A DNA stretch of 64,000 nt from Plecoglossus altivelis (lineage: Eukaryota > Chordata > Actinopteri > Osmeriformes > Plecoglossidae). This document shows positions 38,101 through 50,899 of the stretch, one piece after another (positions within the stretch are counted from its first letter, which is position 1; every line of letters begins with the position of its first letter). The stretch lies in the NCBI GenBank assembly GCA_036571765.1, contig BROE01000015.1:3552491-3616490 (forward strand). Reading direction: 5' to 3'. The translations under genes and the position numbers were made by a program. Below the pieces are notes generated by a model, which did no database searches, was not told the origin of the DNA, and worked only from the letters and a program-made list of their open reading frames with translations.

Positions 38101-41100
38101 TCCAAGACTGGTTTCCATTGGTTACCCTCCACCGACAAAGGGTCTCTCCAGTACCATTCATGTATGCCTAGCCCACCTCCTTCCCCCTCACCCACACTTT
38201 CCAAACATGTTTTTGTGGAGTGACGGTATTTAACATATGGAAGTTCTGGGTTCAGAGAGCAGGAAAAAAAACTAAAGCCAAAGTAACCACTGTGTGTACG
38301 ATCAAGAGAATGAGATTGAAAAGTATGACAATTACAGATTAACCACAGCTGGAGCCACTTATCTGTGAAAACGATGTGGTTATCACTCACAGATAAAGAA
38401 TCGATGATGATAATAATAAATAAATACAAATAAACCAGGAAGATCATGCCCAGTAGATGGTAACGGTGTCTCTTGCGCTTCCTACAGGAGATTACATTGA
38501 CGCAGGGGAGCCGGACGTTCGAGACATGGAAGAGCCCACCTCCGCCTGTGTTCATGCAGTACTTCTTCTTCAACCTCACCAATGAGGATGACTTCTTGGC
38601 TGGAGAAAAACCTATAGTGCAGCAAATTGGACCCTACACTTACAGGTACTGTAGACGACCATGACATGGCCCACCAGAGGAGAAAATCCCATTCGGCACA
38701 GGTTCTGAAATTATTATAATACATTTGCGAATGCAGTGCATTGCAGTTTAATTCACGCTAATGGTTTGGGTTGTACGTTTTCAAGAGAATCTGTATAAGT
38801 CAGCTGGCCTTTTGTGTCTTCAGGGTGTCACCATGTGCTTTAGACTGAGTCTATAGTGGCATCGTCTAGACGGGTAGAAGTGGATATTAAATCACCTGTA
38901 GAATGAACAATTGTCATATGAAAGGGTGTACAGCAATAGAATTGTTGGAGATACAAAACACACCTTTCCCCCCCCAGACAGAACACCTCCTGGGTCTCCC
39001 TGACTTGGTGTTTCTGTATGCAGCCAAATAAACCCTTTTCAGGTCTCTGTTGTGTAACAAACCTTTTCAGTGCTCTAAAATAAATATTAAAGTCCATGGC
39101 AAAAACAAATAGTCTGATATCTGCCACAGTTTGTCAGGATGAAAGGTCCCTCTTGACCCAGAAAATACTGAAATTTAATGTCAAGTGAATGAGTATTATG
39201 CTTTGTGAATTTGACAATTGTGAAAGTATAACCAATACTTATTAAAAGATCCCTAGAGAAATGACCCAGCAGTGAATTTGGTATGACTGTGTAGCCAAAG
39301 CTACAAAACCACTGCGTTTCAAGCTAAGAGACCCACCTCAAAAATGTATTTGCTTTGCTCAAAAAAGTATCTCTCCTTGTGCCTCCCATCTTCTCAGGGA
39401 GTACAGGCCAAAGGCAAACGTGACCTTTGTAGAGAACGGAACCATGGTGTCTGCCTTCAACCCCAAGACCTTTGTGTTTTTGCCAGAAGAGTCTGTTGGT
39501 GACCCAGCAGAAGATGTCATCACCACCATCAATATCCCGAACGTTGTGAGTAACCTCAACAGTCACCCAGCTGCGAGTGGTGTTTCCGTCCATCTTTACC
39601 CCCCCCCTGACCAGACCCCCCAACCCCTCTCCTCCAGGCGGTGATGGAGAAGGTCAGGGACAGCTTCTTTAAGAGCATCGCCGCCTCCGTCATGATGAAG
39701 AACGTCAACAGCGGCATCATCACCAACCGCACGGTGAACGAGCTTCTGTGGGGCTACTTGGACCCCCTGCTGGTGAATGTCAAGAAGAGCAAACCTGAAG
39801 TGGAGGAGTACTTTGGCCTCATGTACAAGGTAGGCGGCACTCAAGGGCCCGTTCATGTATTTGAGTAGACTTGTTTTTTATTTTTTATTTTTATTTTTAT
39901 TTTTAAGATGAAGAAATACTCGCATAGTCTGAGTATTTATTTGTGTAATATTTAAGATCGAGCCATGACTTTCATGAAAAGCTGATCCAGGAAAAGGATT
40001 TTTATGTAATCTAAAGTTGAATATGAACAATTTGTCTGTACGAGTAGTTACAGATGTCGATTTAAATTTTTGTTTTTGTTTTTAAACGTACATTTAAGTT
40101 TTTTTTTTTTTTGCTGCCTAGAATAAGGCCATAAAAAAGCTCCTTGCGTTCAGGCGCAAAATGATGTAAATACACAAAGTATTTGGACTTAAGTGTGTTT
40201 TTGCTGGATGTTTCTTTCGTCAGAAAAATGGCACCAACGACGGAGAATTTGTGTACCACACTGGAGAACACAATTACCTGGACTACGGCAGGGTCCACTC
40301 CTGGAGGGGAGAAAGGTGACATCACACCTTCTGCCATCCTGCATTTAGATTCTCTAATACAACACATCGAACCATAAAGCATTTGCTGTCAAAACCACCG
40401 CCTCGCGCACACTCGCTCACTGCATGCAGGAAGTGTTATGACCTCTACACATTCAGAGGAAAGATGGATCAACAGCTCTGAGACTCCCAGAAGTGTCTGA
40501 ATGTCTGTCTGGGCCTCTTACCAACTACTGGGTACATCTTGTAACGACCCTGTTCAGAAGCGTTTCGATTCCCACTTTTTATTAGCCCTTGGCTGATGGA
40601 AATTAACGCTGTACATGAAGGCTGGATTCTTAAGAGGGTTGAATTGAGATAACTTTGGAAATGCTTGTCTCCATGGTTACATTATTTTTTTTAACAACTA
40701 TCATGCAGCAAGCTGTCGTTCTGGACGTCCGAGCAGAGCAACTCCATCAACGGCTCCGATGGCAGTGCGTTTCACCCCCTCCTGTCCAAAGACGAACGCC
40801 TCTACGTGTTCACCTCTGACCTGTGCAGGTACCCGGCATCCAATCACGCAGCCCTCCATCACACCACTTCCTCATACGAGTGCTCGCTCGAGTTGTCGTT
40901 GGCATTCCTTTTTTTTTTCCCCTCGTTTTGTTTAAACAATATCCTAGGTTCCCATATGTTTGACCTATCGCCTGGTAAGGAAGTGTCTGTGGTATTGCTT
41001 GGGTTCTATTTTGGAGATGGGAGGCCTGTTCTCAGCAGGGACCGGGGAAGGAAAGGCTCTCGTGGCTGTCATGGGAGTAATGTCCACACCTCTGGAATTG

Positions 41101-44100
41101 TAAGACCCTTATCACAACATCCTGATCACTTACAAACAGGATCAGAGGCCATCCTCTCCTGTGCTCCAACACACAAACACAGCTACACAGGGGGCCTGAC
41201 GTGAGAATAACGTAAATATTCAGCCCTTAAGAGACTCATTCAGAGTCTGAACACAAAGGAGAATATGGAGACATAGACAGCATCTGTTTAATGTTCTTCA
41301 TGTTATGTAGATTGAAGTCCTGTGCATGTCTTTATAAAGACATCATGTCCATCAATACACTTGGGTTATGCTGAAAACATTGTAGAGGAACAATGGTTTA
41401 CCAAGCATTATTGGGGTGAGGATGAGTTGAAATGGGAAAAAAAAGCCAGCATCTGGTCAGCATCACTTATGAATTTTTGGAGTGAGAAATGTCTTTCTCA
41501 AGTATTTGGCACGTCGGTAGTCTACAGTTTTGTTCTAGACTTGGGTCTGCTTGCAGGTTTTGCAATCAACCAGAAATCTCAACATGACTGATAATACATA
41601 CAGTACAGTTTTTTTTTGGGGGGGGGGGGGGGGGGTTATTCTGGTCTCATTGGTTCCTAAGGAGAATAGGCTATCCTTCAGGAGCCAACATCACAATACA
41701 ACAATGATTGGACTTATTTTCGTCCTATTAAAAAGGATTCCAATTCGTCTTGAGGAACCTTGACCTAAAGAAAAGCCTACGCCCCCCCCCGCCCCCCTTG
41801 TTGGGAATGGAAAGAATCTGTCGGAGGCATCCGCTGTCCTCTGGACATCGGTTTGGACTCCCATCAAGCTTCCTTTAAACTTTCCCCTACTTCCTTTTAC
41901 CCTGGAGTCATCATCTGGGTTGATTATAGTTGGTGAACCCTCCCTGTTGCCTTTTAACCTTGTTTAGTTTCAGAAGCCATTTAAATAGAAAGTGTTGCGG
42001 TGATTACCTGAACACTTCATGCCACTCTTTCTCTGCCCCCCACTTCCCCTGGTTCAGAGAGGGGGGGGGGGTGAAAAAGGGAAAACAAAAGTCGTCAGGA
42101 ACAAATTTGAAACCTAATTTAATTTCAAAATGAACATTTTAAATGTAAAACCAATTCAAAATGATATGCAGAACAAGCTGAAATGCCGGGCGATTGAAGA
42201 GAAACGCTAATGTTTAGGCAGGTTGAACTATTTTTGAGTAACCAGTATGCCTAGAGGTGACCTTGTAGGCGTGACCCTGACAAATGGCCAGGACGCCATC
42301 TGAGGGCATGACCCCAGCCTTGAGGACTGGAGGCAGGTGCCCTCGTTCACAAGTGCAACATGAATGCTTCACAAGCCAGCTCGTGATGAGCATCCAGCGG
42401 CCAAAAGTGGTGAAATAGCTGGCTGCCACCGTAGCCAAGGCTGTGACAGAGAGTTGGGAGCCAAGTCCTGCATGGTGCTATTATGTCGTCTTTCCTTGTA
42501 GAAGTTGTTATGAATAAGTGGTTGGATAGGACTGAGATGTGAACCTCTTAGCAGTTGGAGTCCACATGATCCACCATAGAGACCATCCTTGACGTACAAA
42601 CGCAGACCAAACATGATTTCTCCTGTCCACGAAATCTCCTAAGGTGCGTTCTAAATGCAACGGCATTTGAACGAACCATTTGAAACCCCAACGCTTTTTA
42701 AAATGGCTCTTTTTGGGGGAGGAAGGGAATGGGGTTTGTGAGTAAACACAGTTTGAGGTTGGATTTTTTTTTGGATTCACTAGGTCCATCTTCATGGAGT
42801 TCGAGAAGGACGTGGAGGTCAAGGGTGTCCCAGCCTACCGCTTTACGCCTCCGCGTGACGTCCTGGCCAGCAAGGAGGAAAACCCGGCCAACGAAGGCTT
42901 TTGCGTCACCCCCAAGGAGTGTCTGGGAACTGGAGTCCTGAAGGTCAGCGTGTGTCGGAAAGGTAACTCCTTCTCAGCTCTCAATTTCAGTATGAAATGT
43001 TTTGCTCACTTGTCCATTATTATTATTTTTTCCCCAGCCTTAATTATTTGAGCCTATCACCTAAATTCATTCCCTGCCCTGCCCTCTAAACTTAACCACC
43101 CATGTGATACAGCTATACTCTTCCCCAATACGCCACCTGACCATGGCTGGCTGGCTGAAATGGCTGTAAGCCCCGTCACCTGACAGGCACTGATTGGCTT
43201 AAAACTTTCCGTCTCTCATGCCCTCCCAAGTGTTTACACACAGTCTGTTATGGATTACTAGGTCACCAACGGTTCCGGTTCAAATTCAAAACATGCTTCT
43301 TTCAAGCCGTAGAACGATAAACATGGCGAATGACGATGAACCTATTTCCCGCTGTCGGCAACAAATCAACACCCCACCCCCTGGAGTGTCTATGGGCATG
43401 CTGGGAAAGTAGTTGGCGGGTGACGTGTTGATCTAATGCGTGTGCGTCTGGTGACCTTAGGGGGGGCAGGGGAAACAAAAAGGCTGTCTACGCCCACACA
43501 CTCAATTCCCCCCCCCCACACACACACACACACACTCTCAGTTAGTCTCTGTCCCTCCCTGTCAGGTGACCAAGGGTACAGGGCAAACACAGGAGTTGGA
43601 AAAGCATTACCTCTGTCCCAGTTCCTCCACCCAGCCCCCCTGCAACTTCCATTTAAAACAAAAAAAACATACGATCTGAACACAATGTTATTTTTGAAGA
43701 GGTCGATTTTCCTGCTATTCTCCCAGATCAATGGGAATCGGTTATTGATGGAACATCCCATGTTGACAATGCACGGAACTCTTCACGAGACGAGAATGTT
43801 GGCGGCATCCTGAATTGGTTCAACAGACATGATGGTAGCACGGTGTACTGAACATATTTGTGTGGTGGGAACGGGGGGGGGGGGGGGGGAGAGACACGTC
43901 GGTCTGGGGAAGAGGTGAGATTAAATCTCCTCTCTGCCTCAAGGACACCTCTGGGCCAACTAGGACAAAGGAGAGCGTGATTCCGGGTCGGTTCCAACAC
44001 GGTTCAAGGTTAGAGGACCGCAAGATTTCCATTCATGTGGTAAAGGAATCAGCTCAGATCCAGGCCACTAAATGACTCCAATTATGTTGCACTGTTATGC

Positions 44101-46593
44101 GAGTCGCAACGAAGGGGGGCGTTTTTCAAGATTTACAGTTGCGTCAAACTTGCCCTTGTAGAGTGGTATCTTCAGAGTAGCGCAATCTCACGTGATTGTC
44201 TGCCCAGGGCATTATGGGATACCTGGTCATGTGAAGAAATGGAAGTTGTTTCTTTGCCACATTATCAGTATGGTCTAGTCAAAGTATACATGCAAGGTCG
44301 GACAGCCATGATTTCGGAGGGCCAACAAGGATCACGACGGCCAAAATTCACAGCAAAAAAAGTGGGACTGGACACTCGTGTGGATAAGATTTGTAACATT
44401 GAATTAGCCTGGAAGGTCTTTTGTTCTGGGAGTGCTTGAATACTTGAATATTGGCTGTGACCTTGCATGTTTTCACTTTCCTTAGTCACTTCCGGTACTC
44501 CTGTGCATGCTCTATTCAGCTTTTAAGACCACTCTCTCTCTCTCCCTCCTTCTTTCTCTCTCTGTCTCTCATCTACAGGTGCTCCTGTGGTGGCGTCTTT
44601 CCCACATTTTTACTTGGGCGATCCCAAGTATGTTGATGCCATTATTGGACTGTCTCCGAAGAGAGAGCATCACCAAACCTTCCTAGACTTGAACCCGGTA
44701 AGAAATCTAGGTTAAACTGACTCGGGGTCATAGATCCAGCCAGGCCAGCCCATCTGGATTAGAACCACCACCTTGTAACGCACATACACAAGTTTGTGCT
44801 ACAGCAATAGCACTGTCTATCTGCTTTAAAAACGCCCTATGGCGCCCTCTTGTGTGTTTTGTGTGTATTGCAGATGTTTGCGTATGCGCGCTCACACACG
44901 ACAGCTGCTGTGGCTATGTTACCATACTCACGTTTTAATTGTTTGTTTGTTTGTTTTTAGACCACTGGTGTTCCTATTCGCGCCAACAAGAGGGCACAAA
45001 TAAATATCCTTATCGGCCGAGTCTCTGGCTTCCCGTAAGCGACACCATTTGCGTGTACAGTGCAGTACTGCAGCACTTTCCAATATTCATGTATGGTGAC
45101 CTAGTGTGCTGAACAGGATTTCTCCTCAAGCTTGCTATACTGTCATTCCCAGGCAAACCAAGTTGCTGAACGAAATCATCTTCCCCGTCATGTTCATCAA
45201 CGAGGTAAAAGACTCCTCCAGACTGGGTTACTATGGCAACCCAAATGACCTAACCGACCTTAAGTTATCCATCCTTTTAAACGGCATTTGAAGACCCAGT
45301 TAAACACCCTCCCCCCTACTCTTTCAGACGGTTGAAATCGATGACGCGTCCGCCGCAAAGCTGCACAAGTTGTTGTTCATCGTCATGCTGGTGTCCAACT
45401 TCCCGCTGATCATCGTGGGGATGGGCGTCATCATGCTGATGGTTTTCATCCTCCTCATGATCCGGGCCCGTAAGCAGAAGGTACCGTACGATGTGGAGTA
45501 CTTACACTGTACCTCTCACTTTTCCTCAACAAAACCAAAAAGGTTTGAAAAATAAAAGGGGGGGGGGGGGGGGGGGAGAGGATAGAGGGGCCTTTAGCCT
45601 TTCCAACAAACGTGCACTACATTGCCCAAAGTATTCACTCGTTCCAGTAAAAAGGATTTGTGACTTCTTAAACATAGCTGTTCCGCTCACAAAATATCTG
45701 TTCCTGTTCCCAGCTTTGTGGGAACAGGAGCTTCCTCTCCCAACGCGACTGCGCACCAGCGCTCGAAGCAAGGGCCAGAAAGACATGTGAGGGCAGAGGA
45801 GCCAATACTTTTGGCAGTATAGTGTACATTGTTATGCCTGTGCCAGGCCAACATCATGAGCCGACTTTATCTACAAACACTGGGACGCTATGTTCCCCCT
45901 TGACCTTTTTAGTTATTCAGCAGAGAATTTCTGAGAATATTCCAACAGGCATGGTAACCAATGAGGAGAGAGCCGTAAACTGTCTTTGTATGTTTGTCTT
46001 TGTATTGTAGCACTGCTCTCTTTCACATGCTTGTCTAATTGCCAACAGTCATGAAACACTAGCAGCAACTACAATAACACATAGCCAATGTGACTATTGG
46101 CTGCGCTTTGTGATAAATGATTTTCTTTTGACGCAAACAAATGAGGTTTTGATGGTACTGTGGCATTCGGCTAATCTACAGCGTTCACTAACTGCATGTG
46201 CTTGCTTGTTCACCATGTGTCCCTGTGCAGATCCAAGTCAAACGCATAGTTTTTACTGAGGTGCTCTATTGTGCCGTAAGTCTGAATATTCCAATCTACA
46301 TCCTCCTTTCCTTAATGCATCATTCTAGAGGCATTTTATTTGATTGTCACCATCTGCAATAGGTAGAGAAACACCGCAAGACTTCTGAGTACTTTACAAA
46401 TGTGACCATGGAATGAAAGATTGGTTCTAACGTGCCACTCCGACCCCTCACATGTCTTTTGTATCTGTTATAGACCACCACCAAGGAAGACACCACGTAC
46501 TCGCCTGTCAGCCGTAAGGATGGAGAACCACTGGATAACCAATCAAAGAATGGCACGTACATCGGCCTGACTCCTATTGACCCTCAGTCTTGA
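32194..46593 (+). CDS. scarb2 copy 2: tandem paralogue of LIMP-2 with a divergent tail
   Basis: Twelve exons: 32194-32316, 38488-38645, 39398-39545, 39638-39829, 40224-40315, 40709-40828, 42784-42962, 44579-44697, 44961-45034, 45153-45204, 45328-45480, 46474-46593. The total is 1530 nt, 509 residues, all GT-AG and phase-consistent. Ten of twelve exon lengths equal copy 1. It keeps both membrane helices, IGPYTYR, NELLWGY, INGS, the FC...EC...VC cysteines and SFPHFYLGD. Differences: Ser (residue 152) replaces the pH-sensing His; Ser replaces the Cys of the family C-(N/D)-M-I-N-G motif; the tail is 39 residues instead of 13 in the last exon and lacks a dileucine. The tail contains YSPV and YIGL, both YxxPhi-type. 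The signals suggest sorting by mu-adaptins, perhaps through the plasma membrane; location and ligand are inference. It is a scarb2-type rather than CD36 or scarb1 gene by sequence and position. Confidence 0.9.
32317..34860 (+). other. Intron 1 of scarb2 copy 2, proximal part
   Basis: No independent gene. It contains a CACGTG E-box (32517-32522), long G and C runs (32813, 33509) and one 66-nt exon-like segment at 34454-34519 discussed under findings. Confidence 0.5.
34878..35967 (-). mobile_element. Truncated L2-type LINE (reverse transcriptase fragment)
   Basis: On the minus strand, a fragment contains the RT core words SQGVPQGSVLCPLLFIIY, ISPLGDIIRMHG and FHCYADDI (motif with YADD). A frame break then precedes a long 3' region ending GGAAAGGCGCTATATAAATA, typical of fish L2/CR1-type 3' ends. 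The endonuclease and the first part of RT are absent. It sits antisense in intron 1 of scarb2 copy 2 and is inactive. Confidence 0.75.
35968..38487 (+). other. Intron 1 of scarb2 copy 2, distal part
   Basis: No exon or known repeat recognised before the exon 2 acceptor at 38487. A poly-G run lies near 36773. Confidence 0.4.
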
Positions 46594-48896
46594 AGTACAG
46601 GAGTGGGAGGGCGGGGGGGGGGGGGGGGTTTGAGACAGTGTCAGAATAGCAGCATAGACTGTAGAGTATCAGAAATCATTCCCTACCCCCCTAGCGTATC
46701 TCCCCCCCTCCCCCCACCACCACCGTATACACATCAATGTAGGCTCCCCAATATTGGGTTAATCGATGTTAGTCCCCCCCAGCAGTCAATCTGTGAACCA
46801 AAACTTGCATTCATTCATGCTGTTGTTGTAGGCTGGATTCTGTAGTATACAGCACTAGTCACCATTGTTCTGTCCAAAAAAAACATAGGGGGGGCCCTCT
46901 GACCTGCTGTTTCTGATCATCTCAACAACAACAAAAAGAACTGAAACTACTCTGCCTGTACTGTCTGTGCTGTTTTAGAGAGCATTTCTCAAAGGATCAC
47001 GCAAGGAAAAAGGCATGGATGAAGGACCATAAATAGCAGAGTGTTTCAGTGTTAGTGGAAGTACAGTACAAAGCTGGATTGAATTGTGGCACTCAGGAAC
47101 CGTGCACAGTGGGTTTGGTCTAATGACTGTGCATCTCTCCTCAAGAAACTGGGAGCACAATTCTGTTATAATGCTACTCTCAGGGGACAGGACACTCATG
47201 ATATGAGCTAGATGAACAGTTATAAGCATGTGTACTTAACACTTTCTTTTGGATACAAATGTTTTGGATGGTTTGCTTTTTTTTGAGTAACTGAGCCTGA
47301 ATAAAATGTGCAGACTTTCCAATCAAATTGCCATCAATATATATATATATATATTTGTTTGTTAAATATCCCCTCCTGATAGTTTTGCCACTTTTTCGGG
47401 GAGTGGACTGGATATGTATATTGAAGTAGCGGCTTAATGGTCAACATATTCCTGTTTGCCTGTTTTGACATGCATGCATTCATCTGAATTGACTGAGAAT
47501 TTACCCTTTTCATTAGATTCATTACACAGTATAACAGACAGCCAATGTGTAAACGAGGTTTATTACGAGTTGTGAGCTTGATTTTTGTTGATGCCATGAT
47601 CTCAAAGCCTCTCTTGCACAAAAAATGAATTGTGTATCAATGCATTAAAGTCATTGGCCCTTTACCAATACAGTATTACTCAATACCAATAGAGTATGTC
47701 CTACATTTCTAAGTTTTGGTATGTTAGGTTAGCAAACCAATGTTGAGTTAGATCTTTTGTGTTAACATATCAAGTATTCAATTGTATCTGCATTGCTATT
47801 GCTGCTCTTGCTTTTGGGTGTTTAAGGGGAATCGTCAAATAATTGTGTATTATGCCTGAAAGATGTAGATAACAAAATCCAGATATTTTGTATTTTTGTG
47901 GCTATTGGATATTTTGTGAGTGGAACAACTTTTAGGACAAGGTTGTTGCTATTTCTTACAGTATTTTACATAGTGTATTAACTCTTGTATGTTGCGCACA
48001 AAGACAAGGTCATGGTGCAACTGTTTGACTGCTGTAGTCCTAGCATGGCCCTGTTACTTGTTCAACTGGTGGTCTGCTATGAGGTCTGCTTGAATGAAAG
48101 CACATTGCACTGTCAAAATCATGTTACTTCACTGTCGTATGATATCGTGTCATTTCCTGTCCTGTGGTATCAGTTCATATCGTTAGAATGCTTTTAGAAC
48201 ACGTTCAATTGTGCGTTGTTTTCACCACCATCTAACAAGCTGGCATGCACATTGTCGCTCAGTGTTGCATTGTAGAATATGAATATTCAATGAATATTGG
48301 TTTATATTATTAACTATTCATAGCCTTTATGCTTAATCAGCACAGTCTTTCCAGGTTTAGAAATCACAGCTTTTTTATTCGCTATAATCAGCTTTTTAAC
48401 TTAATGTGAATCATTTGTGTGACTAGAATGATAGGATCGAGTTCAGATCCATACAGGACTTACACCACCAAAACAGATGAATAGCACTGAGCTAGAACGT
48501 GGGATCGCACATCCTTTTAACTCGAAATACCCATCAAAAGCACACTTTTGCTTTTCATGCAACGCAAACGAATAAGACTGTCTTTTTGTATGAAGAGAAT
48601 TTATTTGCAATGAAATAAAAGCAACCATTTTGATTTACATTTCAGTATTTTGTACCTTTGTTCTTTTTTTCGAGAATAAAAAGCTAAAGTTTAATATCTC
48701 CGTTATTGAGGCATGCCGATTTTTCGCAAGCTCAGGGGAATTGATGGTCAATAATATTAAGTAAATCTCCGTGAATTCATTACAAACAAGCGTTGTGCCT
48801 CAGAAATCCATGTCCGTGGTTTTGAAATTGGCAGCGGAACTATGGAACAGTACAACGTCACCCGACGGACTATTTTACTTGAGGACCAGAGAGATC
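46594..48896 (+). other. 3' UTR of scarb2 copy 2 and upstream region of nup54
   Basis: The first good poly(A) signal, AATAAA, is at 47300-47305, followed by an (AT)n run at 47338-47354. Later AATAAA signals (about 48613 and 48675) could end longer transcripts. The nup54 promoter must lie just before 48897; no TATA box was seen. Confidence 0.5.
47300..47305 (+). terminator. Poly(A) signal of scarb2 copy 2
   Basis: AATAAA about 710 bp past the stop codon, in the context CTGAATAAAATGTGC. Confidence 0.55.
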
Positions 48897-50857
48897 ATGG
48901 CGTTCAACTTCGGTAACGTTCCAGCCAATCCTGCAAGTATGGAAACCCTCATTGTATTTACGTACATCACATACATGTTTTAAATTATTTAATGAGTTAT
49001 TGGCATTTTTTATACTGAAGTGACTTAAACTGATTCACAATGTCACAACTGAAGTACCGAAACTGCGTCTGTCAAAGACGGTCGGCTAGCTAGCTCGGTC
49101 TGCTTGAACGCTGCTTGAAGTGGCTAGTTGGTTGGACCCAGCAACGTCAACCGTTTGTGGACCTCTATCCTTTTATTACGTGTAAACATTTAACCTCCAA
49201 TTATTAGATTTACTTGAAGTGTTTAAACTCTTACATTATAGTAGTCTCCCAACAATAGATACTTATAATTGCTGCTTGCTGGTTTAATTTACCTTCTCTC
49301 CAACTACCGTTGTCAATACGCAGCACTACCAGGCTCTGTCTACTAGTCTCCCTGGTTCTACTTTTGGGGTGTAATTAAGTTGGTCTGACTGTTCAACCCA
49401 ACAGGGAACTCTCATCGGACCGAGTTTGACGTTCCATTGTTCCGTCTCACCCCTCATTTGCCTCAGTCATATCCATACAACATACCACACTGGCTACATT
49501 GACGTATTTTGTTGTCTTGGTCAAGGCACGTCCGGATTTTCATTTGGTTCATTTGGTGCCAAAACGACAGCATCAAGCACATTTGGCTTTGGCACCACCA
49601 CCACCGCTGCGTCCACAGGATTTGGTAGTAAGTTCATATTTCTGCTCATTCTCAACACATACTTTCTCATGCTCATGGCTTTCTTCATCCGCTGGCTACG
49701 TCACTGAATGCTGGTACTCGTTTGGAAAGGTTGACTAAATCGTTTTTTCCCCTCGAGTGTGAGCAAGTAGATCTGTGAGAATGTCAACCACTATGAAAGC
49801 GGCATTTGTTTGAAACGACTTGCTTGAACGGTTCTGTTTGCGATACGACCTTTTTTATGTTTCCACCGCTAACGGATCGCAGACGCCTCGCATTTCTCAC
49901 GCGAGAAGGTTGAGGATCATAGGGGACGTGGGAATGGCAGGCTGGCATTGGAGCAAGAATGCTTGCTCTTCTTAACCTCGTGGTTTAGCTGCTGGAATAA
50001 GCTAGAAGTGCTCCTAACCAGCTTAGTCTTAGACTCTGGCCTTGATTTGGCTGCGAGGATATTTGGAATGGCTAAAGGAAATGCCATTGAACTCCACCTT
50101 TTATCTGCAGTAGTATTGGCTGCAGTGGGCTCAACTCAGACATAGTGACTGTCAGGTTCATGGAGGTTAATAGGCAGTCATCTGTCAAGATGAGAAATCT
50201 GTCCCCGTTCGCTGTCCAGCACCCATGATCACACACTCCCTGTATCTCCCCATATTTCATATTTATTTTTGTCCCTCAAAGGAACTCTTCCTTTCACTTG
50301 TTCCGTCCCCGCTCTGGTCTACACGGACTTGCTTGGCCTCGACTTCTCCTCCTAAATGCACAATAAAGAGTGGAAGACGGGGTAAGAGGTGGATGTTGAA
50401 TTCTCTTCTGTTTTGGCTTGACCTGTGCGTGTTTGTTTTTGACTAGCAGGCCTTGCCGCCCCTGGTTTCGGGGTGGCCACCACCACCGCAGCAGCAGCAG
50501 CACCCTCTGGGTTCGGGTTTGGCTCCACCACCACAGGTGAGAATGACGGAGAGGCTGGTCACGCAGCCAAGTGTGTCGCAGTCTAATACTTCCCCTTGGG
50601 AGCCGTAGCACACAACTAAAACAGCCTTCATGCCCAGACACTGTTTCTTTCCAAAAATGGACGGAAGTCCAATCAAAGTGATTTGGAATGGATTCGTTTG
50701 ATTTAGGAGTTCAACTGTTGGATTCGATGTTTTGAAGTGGTTTCGATTTCGTGGTTCTTTTTAGGAAAGGAATGGGATTCATGTTTGTGCCGGTTTAATC
50801 CCCTCTCTTTCAAAGGTTTAACCTATCTCTGTCTCTCTCTACTAACTCAACGCTGTG

Positions 50858-50899
<42 letters not shown>

